Of a DNA stretch of 64,000 nt, positions 45,332 through 56,000 are shown one piece after another. The notes beneath the pieces are model-generated. The model did no database searches. It was not told the origin of the DNA and saw only the letters and a list, made by a program, of their open reading frames with translations. The number at the start of each line of letters is the position of its first letter. Position 1 is the stretch's first letter. The translations under genes and the position numbers were made by a program. Source of the DNA: Pyropia yezoensis (lineage: Eukaryota; Rhodophyta; Bangiophyceae; Bangiales; Bangiaceae); contig CM020618.1 of NCBI GenBank assembly GCA_009829735.1, positions 25,455,122 through 25,519,121 of the forward strand. Direction: 5' to 3'.

Positions 45332-46600
45332 TGGCCCGCGGCTTTTGCCCGCGCAGACGAGATCTTCCAACTTCCGCGCAGCGCTGGGCTCTTCGAGCCC
45401 GGCCGCTCCCAGCGGGCGACCCCCCGCCCGCACGGGCGGGCGGCCGTTTTCCGCTTCCTCCGCGGCGGCAGGCCGCCGCCACCGCCTGGCTTCCTGACCA
45501 ACGCACCGTCCTTGTTGACACCGCAGGCAGAGAGGGACTTCCCGCCGCTGCCCTCGCCGACCTGCGCAATCTCTCCTTGAGGGACGCCACGGCTGCCAGC
45601 TACGGCGCTAGCTGGATGCGCTTTTGCGACTTTCGCGCCCGCGGCGCTTACCGCGCCCTTCCCGCTTCGCCCTCTACCGTCGGCCCGTACATCGCCTGCA
45701 TCTGGCTGCGCGGGACTGTGCAGCCGTCCAGCGCCCGCATGTACCTGTCTCCCATCCGAAAACGCCACCTCGCTGCCGGCTTCCCCAACCCGTGTGCCAC
45801 GAACATCGTCGCCGAGGCGTAAGGCGGGTTCACCAACGCGTGGCTGGACCAGCACGGCTCAAACCCGAAGCGCGTAGCTCTGCCCGCGTCCGTCGTCTGG
45901 CGGTTGGCCCAGCTGGCCTTCTCCGCCCCGGACCGGCTCCTCCGCTTGCGCATGAACGCAGTCGTCGCCCATTTTTTTATGCGCCGACGCGCCAAAGACT
46001 TGCTCTCCCTCGAGGCTGCCGATGACCAACTGGCTGCCGACGGCGGCCTGTTGTTCCAAATTCCGCGGTCAAAAACTGACGCCAAGCGTCCTGGCGGGGA
46101 GCGCATCGCGCACTCTTATCCCCCCCTTCACCTTTAAGCCCGATCCCGACCTGCCCGTCCTCCTACTGCACCGCGCCCTCGCGGACCATGCGCTCTATCA
46201 GCGGCCGTGCGACCGCCTCTTCGCTGCTGCTGCACAAGATCTTGGCACCATCCTGTCCGGCTGGCTACGCGCGGGTATGCAGCTGCTGGACGTGTCGGCG
46301 CCTGTCGGCACCGTCTACGCCAGCCACTCGTGCCGCAGCGGCGGCTGCATCGCCCTGCGTACGGTCGGCATGGGGATGGATGCTGTCGCTCAGTGGGCCG
46401 GCATGTCCATCAAGACGTTGATCAAGAGCTACAAAAACGCCCTGTCGGTCCCTACCCTCGAGGCCCACTTATTTTTCGGCCGTCTCCTCCCGCGTGCCCC
46501 TTCTCTGCCCGCATTACGGCCTACTCCGTCTGATGGCTATGCGGCGTCGCCCCAGTGTGGCATTCTGAGCGCCTGGGACCGCTGGAACCCGGGAGACTGA
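45331..46600 (+). pseudogene. Tyrosine recombinase of the DIRS-like element, broken
   Basis: ATG 45331. N-terminal core-binding (SAM-like) domain: ALADLRNLSLRDATAASYGA, TVGPYIACIWLRG, SSARMYLSPIRKRH. TAA 45820 interrupts it; the frame continues with the catalytic domain MRRRAKDLLSLEAADDQL (first Arg). A C run at about 46121-46128 shifts the frame (YPPLHL-stop versus PPFTFKPDPDLPVLL). The last part contains SHSCRSGGCIAL (His-x-x-Arg), MDAVAQWAGMS and IKSYKNAL with the nucleophilic Tyr. It inserts the circular cDNA by site-specific recombination. Ends TGA 46600. One stop and one homopolymer frameshift separate it from an intact gene. Confidence 0.85.
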
Positions 46601-47340
46601 CTTGGGACCCGGCTGGCAGCGTTCCGTGGAACCACGCGCTGGCCGAGGATCCTTACGTCGGTGGCCCGGGGCAGTGGCGACACGCCCGGAGCCCTGATTG
46701 GTCACCCGGAGCGGTGGACTTGCCTGGTTGGGGCATACTGACCTTCGGGATATTTGTTTGATTTTTCGCATATGTTTTCCTTGCGTGATTTCGTGTCTTT
46801 CCCCTTTTTCCCACCGGGGTTTTTTTGGGGATTGACATTTGTGTGTGGGGGGATTTCGCTTGCTTTTCGTGCGATGGCCCGGTGAGCGGCCGGTGCCTTG
46901 CTGGCACTTGGGCCGCTGGGGGCGCCCTCTGAGGGCCTCGCTCTGGGCCCCTGGAGGGGCCAGGGGGGGGGGTTCTTGAGGGTAGCCCCGGGGTTCTCCC
47001 CGGGGCCATCTTGTAAAATCAACAGTACTTTGGGTTCCTTCTCCCTCGGGCTTTTGTCTTGTTTACCTTTGCCTCGTACCGTGGCGGGCGAGTGGATCAG
47101 CAAGGGCTCTTACCTGCTCCTTCCTGGGCTTTGCACTGTGGTCCCTGTGTGTGTGGTTGTGGTTTCTGGGTCCGGGAATCTGGGTCCCATTACGCTACAT
47201 ATAAGGTGGAGCAGCAGGGCAGGGCTTTACTTTTCTCTCGTATCGGGACAGCGCTCTTCTTTCTCGAAGGCGTTTGGTTCCTTGGTTCCCGTTGCTGGTA
47301 ACAAGATTGTTTGCTTCAGGTCGAGTGCCGCACGGCCAAC
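46601..47340 (+). other. Probable 5' LTR and leader of LTR element B1
   Basis: T-rich sequence between the recombinase and the B1 gag. It probably ends as an LTR near 47196 (...tacgctaca), since a primer-binding-site-like sequence follows. The left boundary is not determined, and no second copy of this LTR is in the window. Confidence 0.4.
47204..47221 (+). other. Primer-binding-site-like sequence of B1
   Basis: AGGTGGAGCAGCAGGGCA, two mismatches from the 18-nt PBS of family A and B2. Confidence 0.6.
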
Positions 47341-48294
47341 ATGACGGACCGTGTCCCTTCGGCCGGTCGGGGCCGTGGTGCGCCGGCGGACGCTTCGATT
47401 GTTACTCCCGCTGGCCGTGGCCGCGGCGGTCTCTCGGGTCCGACTAACCGTGGCGGAGGCAGGCCGACAGGGATTCCTCGTCGGGGGACAGCGCCCCCGG
47501 GTGGGATCCGGGCTACATTGGGTCAGAATTTACGTGGGGACACGGGTTTCGAGTCAGGGACCCGAGTTCCACATTTGGCTACTGTTACTGGGTCCCCGGA
47601 CATTGTGTCCGCACTGAAAACGTTTCGAGATGAGATCTTGGCTACTGTTTCCGAGGCCCTGTGCCAGAGTCCTGCTTGCCAGGGTGGATCCCGTGATGCC
47701 AGTCGCTCCGATCGTTCTCGTTTCCGCCGTCACCGGCGTCGTACAGACGCGATCCCTCATCTCCTGTCTGGGGACGCGGAGCTTCGGTACACTCGGGCCC
47801 TTCCGGACTCCTCAAGCGCGTCAGGTGGCGTTTCGATCACGAGTTACCCCGAGGCTGTTAACTGGTTCCTTGAAACGTACGCTGAACCCCATGCGTTGGC
47901 ACTGGCGCAGGACAAGTTCAGTCGGGCCGCCAAGGAACCAGATGAGAGGATCGAGGCCTTTGCGGTGCGCTTACGGGGTCTGACGGAACTATGCGGTAGC
48001 ATCCACACCGAAGGTACCATGAAACAGCAGCTGATTCAAGGGCTTTTCGAGTACCTACGTACGGACGCATTTGTTTACAATATCCCTGATCGTACGTACC
48101 AGCAGCTGGTAACGTTTACTGCGGGCAAGAACAAACCGGCTACCGAGGTTATCAAGATGGCCCGAAGGTCCTCTGTGACCAAGGCTGGCCCCTCTGGAAC
48201 CGTCCGCAAACCCACTGAACCGAGGCCCAATCGATCGTTGGACTCATCCCCGTTAATGGCCGTTAATCCTGTGGGCCCCTTGACGATCCTTTAG
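47341..48294 (+). CDS. gag protein of LTR element B1 (317 aa)
   Basis: ATG 47341 with the gccaacATG context seen in the other gags here. The N-terminus is Arg/Gly-rich (RPSAGRGRG-like, basic). A Ser/Arg cluster follows near residues 115-140. The capsid-like core from about residue 170 reads SYPEAVNWFLETYAEPHALA, DKFSRAAKEPDERIEAFAVR and TMKQQLIQGLFEYLRTDAF, a retrotransposon gag pattern. No zinc knuckle before TAG 48292. Downstream (48300-48836) a Ser/Thr/Pro-rich open segment in another frame may be the rest of gag, but no pol is present. So B1 is 3'-truncated. Open throughout its 317 codons. Confidence 0.7.
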   Translation: MTDRVPSAGRGRGAPADASIVTPAGRGRGGLSGPTNRGGGRPTGIPRRGTAPPGGIRATLGQNLRGDTGFESGTRVPHLATVTGSPDIVSALKTFRDEILATVSEALCQSPACQGGSRDASRSDRSRFRRHRRRTDAIPHLLSGDAELRYTRALPDSSSASGGVSITSYPEAVNWFLETYAEPHALALAQDKFSRAAKEPDERIEAFAVRLRGLTELCGSIHTEGTMKQQLIQGLFEYLRTDAFVYNIPDRTYQQLVTFTAGKNKPATEVIKMARRSSVTKAGPSGTVRKPTEPRPNRSLDSSPLMAVNPVGPLTIL

Positions 48295-49693
48295 GGCCCC
48301 CTCGAGAAGGAAATGGAGTAGAACGGGTCGGGTCAAGTGTTTGGGTTCAAGAGACCAACGCCCCAGTTCGTGACATTACGTACCATGGACAGTCGGCGAC
48401 CGTACCGTTGTTATCTCCGGGTTATTCACGGTTCACTGGGCGGCCCGAAGGGGGCGCAGCTCAGACTGCGGCATTGACGCCTGCTGCTGGACAGACCGAC
48501 TACGATGCGGAAAAGAAGGTCAAGTCGGCAACACCATCTAACGGCCAGCCACGTGCGCCTCACAAAGGTGGCGCAAGTCAGCAAGTGCCGGCGGCTCTGG
48601 CCCCTAGGGGTCAATCGCTCGCCGCCGCTTCGGCACCATCCCAAACTTTCACTACCACATCTTCCCTAACTCCTGCTTACACAACGGCCCCAGCTGCTGC
48701 ATCAACCCGATCCCGAGCTCTTCCCCCTGGCTTCGAGCGGGAGCCATGCAATCGCGCCGCCAGCCAGGCTCTTTCGACAGTTCAAAGTCGTCGCAGGCCG
48801 CCACTTGAACAAATACTGCTGCTCGAGAGGTGCTAGCATTTGCGAGCACGGCAGGAGACAAGCCTCGTCAGGCCTCGGTTGAGAAGAGAGCCGTTGGTAT
48901 CCTGCCGCGGCCGGAGGGTGCTATCTATGGCCCCCCTGCCCCATCTTCCCCTCCACAACGGTTTGTCGTCGGTGTGCAACGACCTTACCACGGGGACAGA
49001 TCAGAGGAGCGCTTCGTTTTGGGCGGCTGTGTCGAAGACAGACAAAGAGGCTGTGCTGTGATTCGGACCATATGGCGCGGACGGTGAGCGTTGTGAAAAT
49101 GGTGATGGACAAGGCAAAGAAGGGGGGTAGCCGCGTTCGTGTCTTCCGGGCTGGGCGTAAATCGGATGGACCTGGCCATCAAACCTAGCTAGGCGGCAAT
49201 GGTCATTTAGGCCCAGGTTCACAGCAAGGGGCAGTCACATTATGCAGCCATCGTGGCCCATCAGCAACGCACGGACGAAGTGGCCATCGCGGCGGACATG
49301 CGCAAGACCTACCTCCTGCGCAAGTGGGTGTCATGCCGGAGGGTGATGCGAAAGTACGATAAGTGGAGCGGGGCGACGGGGGCCTTTTCTAATCGGCTTT
49401 CCACTGGTGACAGCAGCGACGGTGGCAGCGACGACGACTGCGACTTTGCGGATACTGGGGACAGCGCAAGCTGAGATGGACATGGTGTAGGCGCTGAACG
49501 CTCTCATGCCTGTGCTGGCACTAGAGGTGCTGAAGGTCCTGCGGAGAATGGAGCTGCCGCATGTGCGGTGTGAGCTGGGCGGTAAACTATGGGCGGGGCT
49601 GCAGGTGACGCAGTCACCGCGCACCGGCCGTCCGCTCGAGCGCCGCCCTATAAGTACCAAGGCTGAAAAGAGGCACAAGGCTGAGCACTGAGC

Positions 49694-50041
49694 ATGTCCA
49701 GGGAGAGTGAGGCCAGCACGCCCGCTCTAGTGGCTGTCTCCGACGCCTCCAAGGAGTGTACTTCGATCATTCCCTTTAACGTTCCTGAGATGCGGTCTCC
49801 TGAAAAGGCCAATAATTTCCTCCAAGCCAACGCCCAAGCTGCGCTGGCCGCCCAAGCTGCGCTGGCCGCCCAAGCTGCGCTGGCCGCGGCGAGCATAGGC
49901 AAGGACGAAAGGTTAAGACAGTGTCGCCTGCCGGTACACCTGGAGAGCCGTCAATGTTTGAGGTTGAAGATGGCGAGTGGGAGCAGACGCCTCGGCCGCC
50001 TCCCCTGGCCCCGCCTGACTGTGGAGCAGAATCCGCATTGA
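49694..50041 (+). CDS. Hypothetical ORF with 6-residue repeat (115 aa)
   Basis: ATG 49694 (gcactgagcATGTCC). Unrecognised: MSRESEASTPALVAVSDASK, then an Ala-rich segment made by three perfect 18-bp repeats (Q-A-A-L-A-A), ending Arg-rich at TGA 50039-50041. An overlapping frame from 49921 (EVEDGEWEQTPRPPPLAP) looks equally protein-like, so a frame change at about 49915 is plausible. Possibly a decayed gene whose downstream part was displaced by the retroelement. Low support. Confidence 0.3.
   Translation: MSRESEASTPALVAVSDASKECTSIIPFNVPEMRSPEKANNFLQANAQAALAAQAALAAQAALAAASIGKDERLRQCRLPVHLESRQCLRLKMASGSRRLGRLPWPRLTVEQNPH
49832..49885. repeat. Three perfect 18-bp tandem repeats
   Basis: gcccaagctgcgctggcc repeated three times without mismatch. 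Confidence 0.95.
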
Positions 50042-50231
50042 ATTCGGCGGATGATTCGGCGTTCGATGCCTCGATTCGAACTCACGTCATGGATCACATG
50101 CTATCCAGGCATCATGCAAAACTGCGCCACGGGCTGAATCCATGACATCTTGTGCCAGCTGTTCGGTTTTTACCCGACAAATTCTTCGAGCACAGACCGC
50201 TGGGTCCGTTACACGTAGCAGTCGCCCTGCT

Positions 50232-50236
50232 GCCAT
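50232..50236. repeat. Target-site duplication (left) GCCAT
   Basis: Immediately before the LTR start at 50237; identical to 59612-59616. Confidence 0.9.
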
Positions 50237-50705
50237 TGTGGCAAAAACCACTCGCACACGCGACACCCAAGTTTGGGCGGTGCGCAAGGGCTGCCTCCCG
50301 TGTCGGGGGAACCGGAAGAAGTGCAAGTCGCACACACTCTGTCCCTGTTGTGGGGCAATCCCCCCACTGACAAACAAGAAGATGGTGTGTGGGCCAACAG
50401 TTTCTTGGTCGGGACGGGGAAGCAAGGCCAAGCCCCGCTGTCCCTCCCCTTATCCCCCCAGGGTCCCCTCAGAATCTCGCCACTCAGAATCTCCCACCCC
50501 AGCACCTGCCCACCGGGCCACACGAAAATTCAAGACGATAAATGCAGAAAACCCTCAAATCCACGTTGGATTTACTACTAAGCTAACTATCCCAAACTTA
50601 GGGAATGTGGACCCAAATGCAGGGGGAGGAACGAGTCAGGCTAGTGGCCTGCCGCCCCTTGCATGGCACGTGTTGCCCCCCTGCCTGGGGGCCAATACTG
50701 CCACA
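50237..50705 (-). repeat. 3' LTR of family A copy 3
   Basis: 469 bp, TGTGGCA...TGCCACA. Adjacent to the polypurine tract, so it is the 3' LTR of the minus-strand element. Confidence 0.93.
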
Positions 50706-50718
50706 CTCCCCTCTCCTC
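50706..50718 (-). other. Polypurine tract of family A copy 3
   Basis: Minus strand GAGGAGAGGGGAG directly abutting the 3' LTR; primes plus-strand DNA synthesis. On the plus strand it reads ctcccctctcctc followed by AG, a perfect-looking splice acceptor for a transcript running into the aORF. Confidence 0.85.
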
Positions 50719-51040
50719 AGTTCCGACCGACCCGGTCGGCCCTGCGAGGGGGCGTAGGAACGCACATCGCGGCGTTGGGGGCGCGACTTGCTGTCCCCCT
50801 GATACGTCACGTGGACGTGGAGGCGGTCACGTTGACCGCCCCTCTTCTCACGCTTGCCCACTTGGCAGCTTGCTCTTATCGGTACTCACCTTACCACCAC
50901 CAACACATCCTCTTCACCTTACCCTGGGCCGCCCCACGCTGGGGAGGCCACCCATCTACCCGCGATCCAAGCCCCCCTCAACTCGAGGTGGGTCTCGTGC
51001 AACTGCAACCAGGTCGTCTCTCCCTAACATGGGGAGAGCC

Positions 51041-52984
51041 ATGGTGACCCCGGGGGTGAAGACTGACTCCTTGGACGAGCGTATGGAGGACACGTCCTAC
51101 AATGCAGCGCCCGCCGGGACTTCCGGCGGGGGCTTCGCGATCGCTACGGGGGATGGGACGCCCGCGTCACCCGGCTTTGGGTTGGCGGCGGGATCTCCCA
51201 CGGAGGCGAGCCGCGTTGTTCCACGAGAGGCCTTGGGGCGGTGGTTTTACCCCGCTTGGCCTCTGTATGAGGAGGGGTTGACGGTTCTCCGCTGTGGCCG
51301 ACTTGGCACAACGATGAGTCGCGTATGGGACCGCCTACGGGAGAAGTTCCCCCGTAGGGTCGGGTTTCCTCCCGACTTCAGGACGGACCAGTTTGCCTTC
51401 CTGGATAAGGACGAGGTCGAAGACGTGCAGCGGGCCAAGGCCATGGTGGACCGCGGGGGTACTATCCAGGGCACTGGCGACGTGCCAACTTTCACTTGGG
51501 ATGCGGTGGCAACTCGCCACCCGTACCTTCGCGACGTCGATCCGCACACTCATCACTTTGATGTGCGGATTGAGAAGGACTTCCGGCGGGGTCCCTACTT
51601 GGTGACGACGGCTCAACTTGAGTTTCCGCAGCAGTCACCTGCTAGCAAGGAGCAGTACTATCCCAAGAAGCCCGAGTGGTGGCCTCAAGTCGAGGTCCTC
51701 TACGGGTTTCCGGCGTTACTTCCACGGTTGCTCGATCACTTCGGCTCCGCCATGTTGGCGGTAAGCCCGGACCACGTGGTGTTCGCCATGTTGGCAACCC
51801 AGTGGCTCCTCGAGGTCATGTCGACCTGGGTGTCTTGTGTCCAGCGGCGGGGGATGCTCTGGCATCTCTCCCCCCGGCTTATCCAAGGATTGGAACAGCT
51901 CACCCCTCAGCTAGTTGCTGAGGGGTGCCCATCAGGACAGCTCACTCTCCTTGAGGAGATGCTCCGCCTCCACAAGTTTATCGAGTGGGAGAGCATTGAG
52001 CACAAGTTGCGCCGTCCCACTCGTGGGCCCAAGGACGATGGCGCACTTCGCCAGTTCGTCTGGGTCGGTCGTGAACTTCACGACGGCCGTGTGGTACTCC
52101 AAGAGGGGCTGGGCATCGGGGACTAGCCGTTTGCCCCGGGGATAGAACGCCACACTGCGCCTCCGCCGGACAAGGCAATCGTGGTGGCCGTGCCCTCCCA
52201 CGATGGCTATGTGACTCAACCCACTGTGGGGGCCCCGAGTAGGGGTCGCAGCTACTCTCAGGCTCCGCCTACTCGGCGAGCCGCTCCGCTTCCTCCTGTT
52301 CCATTTCAGCCGCACGGGGACATCCCGATGAGCGCTGCCGCTGAGTCGTCCGCTCCGGTGTCCCCCAACTTGGGGGCCACCCTCCTCACGGTCTATCTCA
52401 AGTTGGTACTGCCGGCCACGCCCTCAGCCTCCGAGATGATGATCACCACGTTGGTGCACACCGTTTCCTGGTTGGCCGCGTCGGCTGCAACCCTTCAAGT
52501 TTCCGAGACTCCTCAACTTGAGGAGCGCGTTCCTACTGTTGTGGCGACCGCGAGTTGCGAGTCGGTAGCGGGGTTCATGACGACCGAGTTCGCTCGAATT
52601 GGGTCGATTGTGCCCCAGCCGGCCCCACTTGGGCGCGGCAAGCGTCGGGCGAGCCGGGCATTTTCGCCTCCTCGCCGTCGTCGCCGTCACTCGCGGCGAT
52701 CTCCCTCCGTGTCGGAAGACGAGTTGTCTTATTCGGTCTCGGAGTCCTCTACTCCGTCGGAGACGGAGTCGGTCCGGCGTCCGCGTCGCCAACTTGCGCG
52801 CAAGACCAAGCAGAAGAGTAGCCGCAGTCGTCGCCACTTGCGCGACCGTGAGGGGCGGGACGGTTCCGACTTGGAGCGGCCGCCCCCGCCGAAGGGTGGG
52901 GAACGTTATCGGCGTGGGTCTCGCCGCTCGCCTCCACGTGAGGGCGAGGGCCATGGTGTTTGGGAGTCTAGCATGCGTGCCTAG
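51041..52984 (+). pseudogene. Antisense ORF (aORF) of family A copy 3, one stop
   Basis: ATG 51041 (gagccATGG; another in-frame ATG at 51029 is not conserved in copy 4) to TAG 52984: 647 codons with one internal stop, TAG 52124-52126, where copy 4 has TAC. Layout: Gly/Ser/Pro-rich N-terminus (about 1-60); a folded-looking core (about 60-360) with PREALGRWFYPAWPLYEEG, RVWDRLREKFPRRVGF, HTHHFDVRIEKDFRRGPYLV and RGMLWHLSPRLIQGLEQLTP; a Pro-rich linker; a helical stretch (SEMMITTLVHTVSWLAASAA); an Arg/Ser-rich tail (RRRRRHSRRSPSVSEDELSY, RYRRGSRRSPPREGEGH). Lies between pol and PPT, convergent with pol, 111 nt apart. No known family recognised. Confidence 0.8.
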
Positions 52985-53095
52985 TTGACAGCTGCCTTTG
53001 TTGTGAGAGTATGTGGGTTAGGGCTGTAGTCAAAAGCCACTCTGCGTACCACTGCGACTTGAAGCACTCTCTTGGCACTGTCATTTGGCCTTCCC

Positions 53096-56000
53096 TCACG
53101 TTGAGGGAGGGCAGTTAGGGTCGATATCATTCCGGGCGCAGTATGCCCGGACATTCTCAGCGGGAAGGTCCTCCACGTATTCCCAGGTATCATCCTTCGC
53201 CTATTAGCCGAACCAACGCACCCTCAACATGAGGCGGTCAGTGTCTTCATCCCACCCGTGGTCGATGAACTTATCGAACACCTACTCCTGCGGGCCCTGT
53301 TTGGCCGCAGGTAGCGAAGGCAGGCGCCACGCGTTCAGCGCACGCGCCCAATCCGGGTCGCCTGCAGGAGGTGGTGCAACTTTTACCACGTCCTGTCCCT
53401 TTACTGTGCGGACCCCATCGTCACTTTCGATGGTGAACCGCCGTCCATCTGTACGAAGGACCTGGTATGCCCCCTTCGTCTGGAACACCAACTTACTCCC
53501 AGTTGGGGTGTGTGAGTGAGCCAGTACCTAGTCACCCTACTCGGGGACGTGCGTGGCGTTACGCCCCTTTTTGTCAAAAGTACGCTTGTAGCGCTTTTGC
53601 GCTTTGTCCATCTCAGCCCTGACTTTAGGGATGAGGTTTTCAAGCCTAGCGGCGAACTCCGCCTTACTCTCAGTAGGAGTAGGCGTACTGCCACCATCCT
53701 CCCTAGTTGGGAGCGACCGCCGCACGGCAATAGACCACACGCGACGGGGGGTCACAAAAGCGAGGGGTACTTCCTTGGTAGATAAGTGAACCTGCGAATT
53801 GTAGGCGGTCGTAAGAATAGAAATGTATTGGTCCCACGTCTTCACGTGCTCACTCACATAGTGGCGCAGCTGCCGAACAATAGTTTTGTTGAAGCGCTCC
53901 ACCTGCCCATTAGTTTGTGGGTGGTAGGGGGTGGCGTAGTTTGCCTTAACCCCCAACATATCCAGCACTCCCTGAAACAGTACAGACGCAAATTGCGGTC
54001 CATTGTCCGATAGTGTACTGTCCGGCATGCCATACGCGGCAACCCAGTGATCTAGGAAGGCTGACACGACCGACATGGCCGTGATCTCTGCCAGAGGGAT
54101 TGCTCGCGTAAGTTTCGTGAAGCGATCGCAGATGACCAGGAGGTACTGGTTGCCCTCCTCGGTCACTGGCAGGGGCCCAAGGATTTCCATTACCAACGCG
54201 GCAAAAGGCTCCTTGGCCGAGAACAGTAACATAGCCGTAGTAAGCCGCCGTTCCATCAGACGGTTCTGCGCACAACTTGTGCAGGCAGCAACCCAACTGT
54301 AGATGTCCACCACCATGGACGGCCAGTAGTACCTGGTCTTCAGTGTCTGGTACAATTTACTAGACCCCAGGCGTCAACCTGTGGGAGCGTTATGCTCCCT
54401 CTCACGGATACTGCCCTTGAGGGACGCGGGGACGACAAGCTGTTCGGTCCCCTGAGCTACCCCCCTCCTCAAGAGGGGGCCATTGTCTTCGATGAAAAAC
54501 CGCGTCGCCGCCACCGTATCTAGCGTATCCCTCGGCGACTTGCAGAAGGAGTCTTCGGCCTGGGCCTTCACCACCTCGTCCAGGGACAGGGGCAAGTATT
54601 TCTTGGTCCCTGGCGCCTCGGGGTCCAACGCCTGACCCGAGCGCGTGACTACCCCCACAATGGGGATGTCATCATCGACTGAGTTAGTGTCCAGCCTCTC
54701 GGTAGGTACCCGAGAAAGGCTGTAGGCTAGGGCATGTTGCCTGCCAGGTCGGTAATCAATATCAAAGTTGAAGGGTGCCAGTCGCACCCTCCACCTGTTG
54801 AGGCATGTGTTCGTGCAATCCGTCTTAAAGATGAACTGCAACGCGCGGTGGTCACAGCGGATGAGGACTTTCTCACCCTCTAGGTAGTGAAGAGGTGACG
54901 TCACCGCTCACACCACTGCGAGTCCTTCCAACTCGGTGACTCCATAGTTCTTCTCAGCCGAGTTCAGCCCCTTGCTGAAGTATCCTACCGGCAAGTACTC
55001 CTTGTCCGGCTGCTGCTGAAGCAACACACGACCAAGTTGGTCGTAGCAAGCATCCACGTCTAAGATGTAGTGGCCTCCCAACCTAGGAATAGCCAAAATA
55101 GGGGGCTTCAGCAGGAGGTCCCGAAGAGTCTCAAAGGATTCCTGCTCCACCCGACTTGGGGGAGGCAGGTTCTTCGGTAGCGTCGAGCTAACTAGCTCAT
55201 CCAGCGGCTTCGCCACCTTGGCTAAGCCCTTGGTGAAACGTCGGTACACGTGACACATCCCGAGCGAGCTCCTCATCTGGGTCTGGGTCCGGGGGTACTG
55301 AGCCTGACGGATGGCTCTCAAGTTCTTCTCGTTGTCACTGAGGCGCCCCGGACGGACAACATGTCCCAAGTACTCCACCTCCTGAGTAAAGAGGTGGCAC
55401 TTGCTCGCCTTCAGTGACACACCGGCGTCAGCAAGTAGCTTAAACACCTGGCCAAGATGGCTAATGCGCTGCTTCGGACTTCGAAAGAACACAATGATAT
55501 CGTCTAGGTACACAACACAGATGTGCAACTGTACTCCGGCCAGAATCATGTCCATGGCGCGCTGGAAAGTTGCCTGCGCGTTGCACAGTCCGAACGGTAG
55601 TCGTTTGCACTGGTAGGTACCACAGTGACAGGTAAAGGTAGTTTTATGCCTGTCTTCCGGGGGAATGGGAATTTGCCAATACCCCGCGCTAAAGTCTAGG
55701 GTAGAGAACACGTTTGCCTCCCCCAGAGAGTCTAGACAGTCGTCCATCCTAGGGAGGGGATAACTATTCTTCACCGTGCTCTCGTTGAGCTTACGGTAGT
55801 CGATACAGATTCGTGGGGTCCCATCAACCTTGGGAACAATGACCACCGGACTCGCCCACTCGACGTTACTGGGCTCAAGCACATCGAGGGCCTCCATGCG
55901 AGCGACTTGCTCCTTGACGAGGGCCCTTGAACGGGGCCCCCCCCTGTACGGTTGTTGGCGTATAGGGGGAGCACCGGGTTTCAACTCGATCCGGTGTTCG

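Larger units (their letters stand above)
41918..46600 (+). mobile_element. DIRS-like tyrosine-recombinase retroelement
   Basis: Coding order gag-like ORF, RT/RNase H with C-terminal domain, tyrosine recombinase, all on the plus strand. This is diagnostic of YR retroelements (DIRS/PAT/Ngaro group), which integrate through a recombinase instead of a DDE integrase and usually leave no target duplication. Termini (inverted or split direct repeats) were not recognised, so the limits given are coding limits. Several stops and frame changes. Confidence 0.85.
48837..50231. other. Target region left of family A copy 3; no assigned gene
   Basis: Short ORFs without recognisable domains. The most protein-like are 49253-49474 (MRKTYLLRKWVSCRRVMRKY, acidic Ser/Asp tail) and 49694-50041, listed separately. 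The sequence is interrupted at 50236 by family A copy 3 and resumes at 59617. Confidence 0.4.

Noticed and set aside
49832..49885. CRISPR-like array
   Set aside because: The repeats are contiguous without spacers; simple tandem repeat. Same for 7541-7591 and 16190-16490.
51041..52984. aORF as a retroviral env-type gene
   Set aside because: Wrong strand for env, no signal peptide, no transmembrane segments and no glycoprotein features; it ends in a basic Arg/Ser tail.
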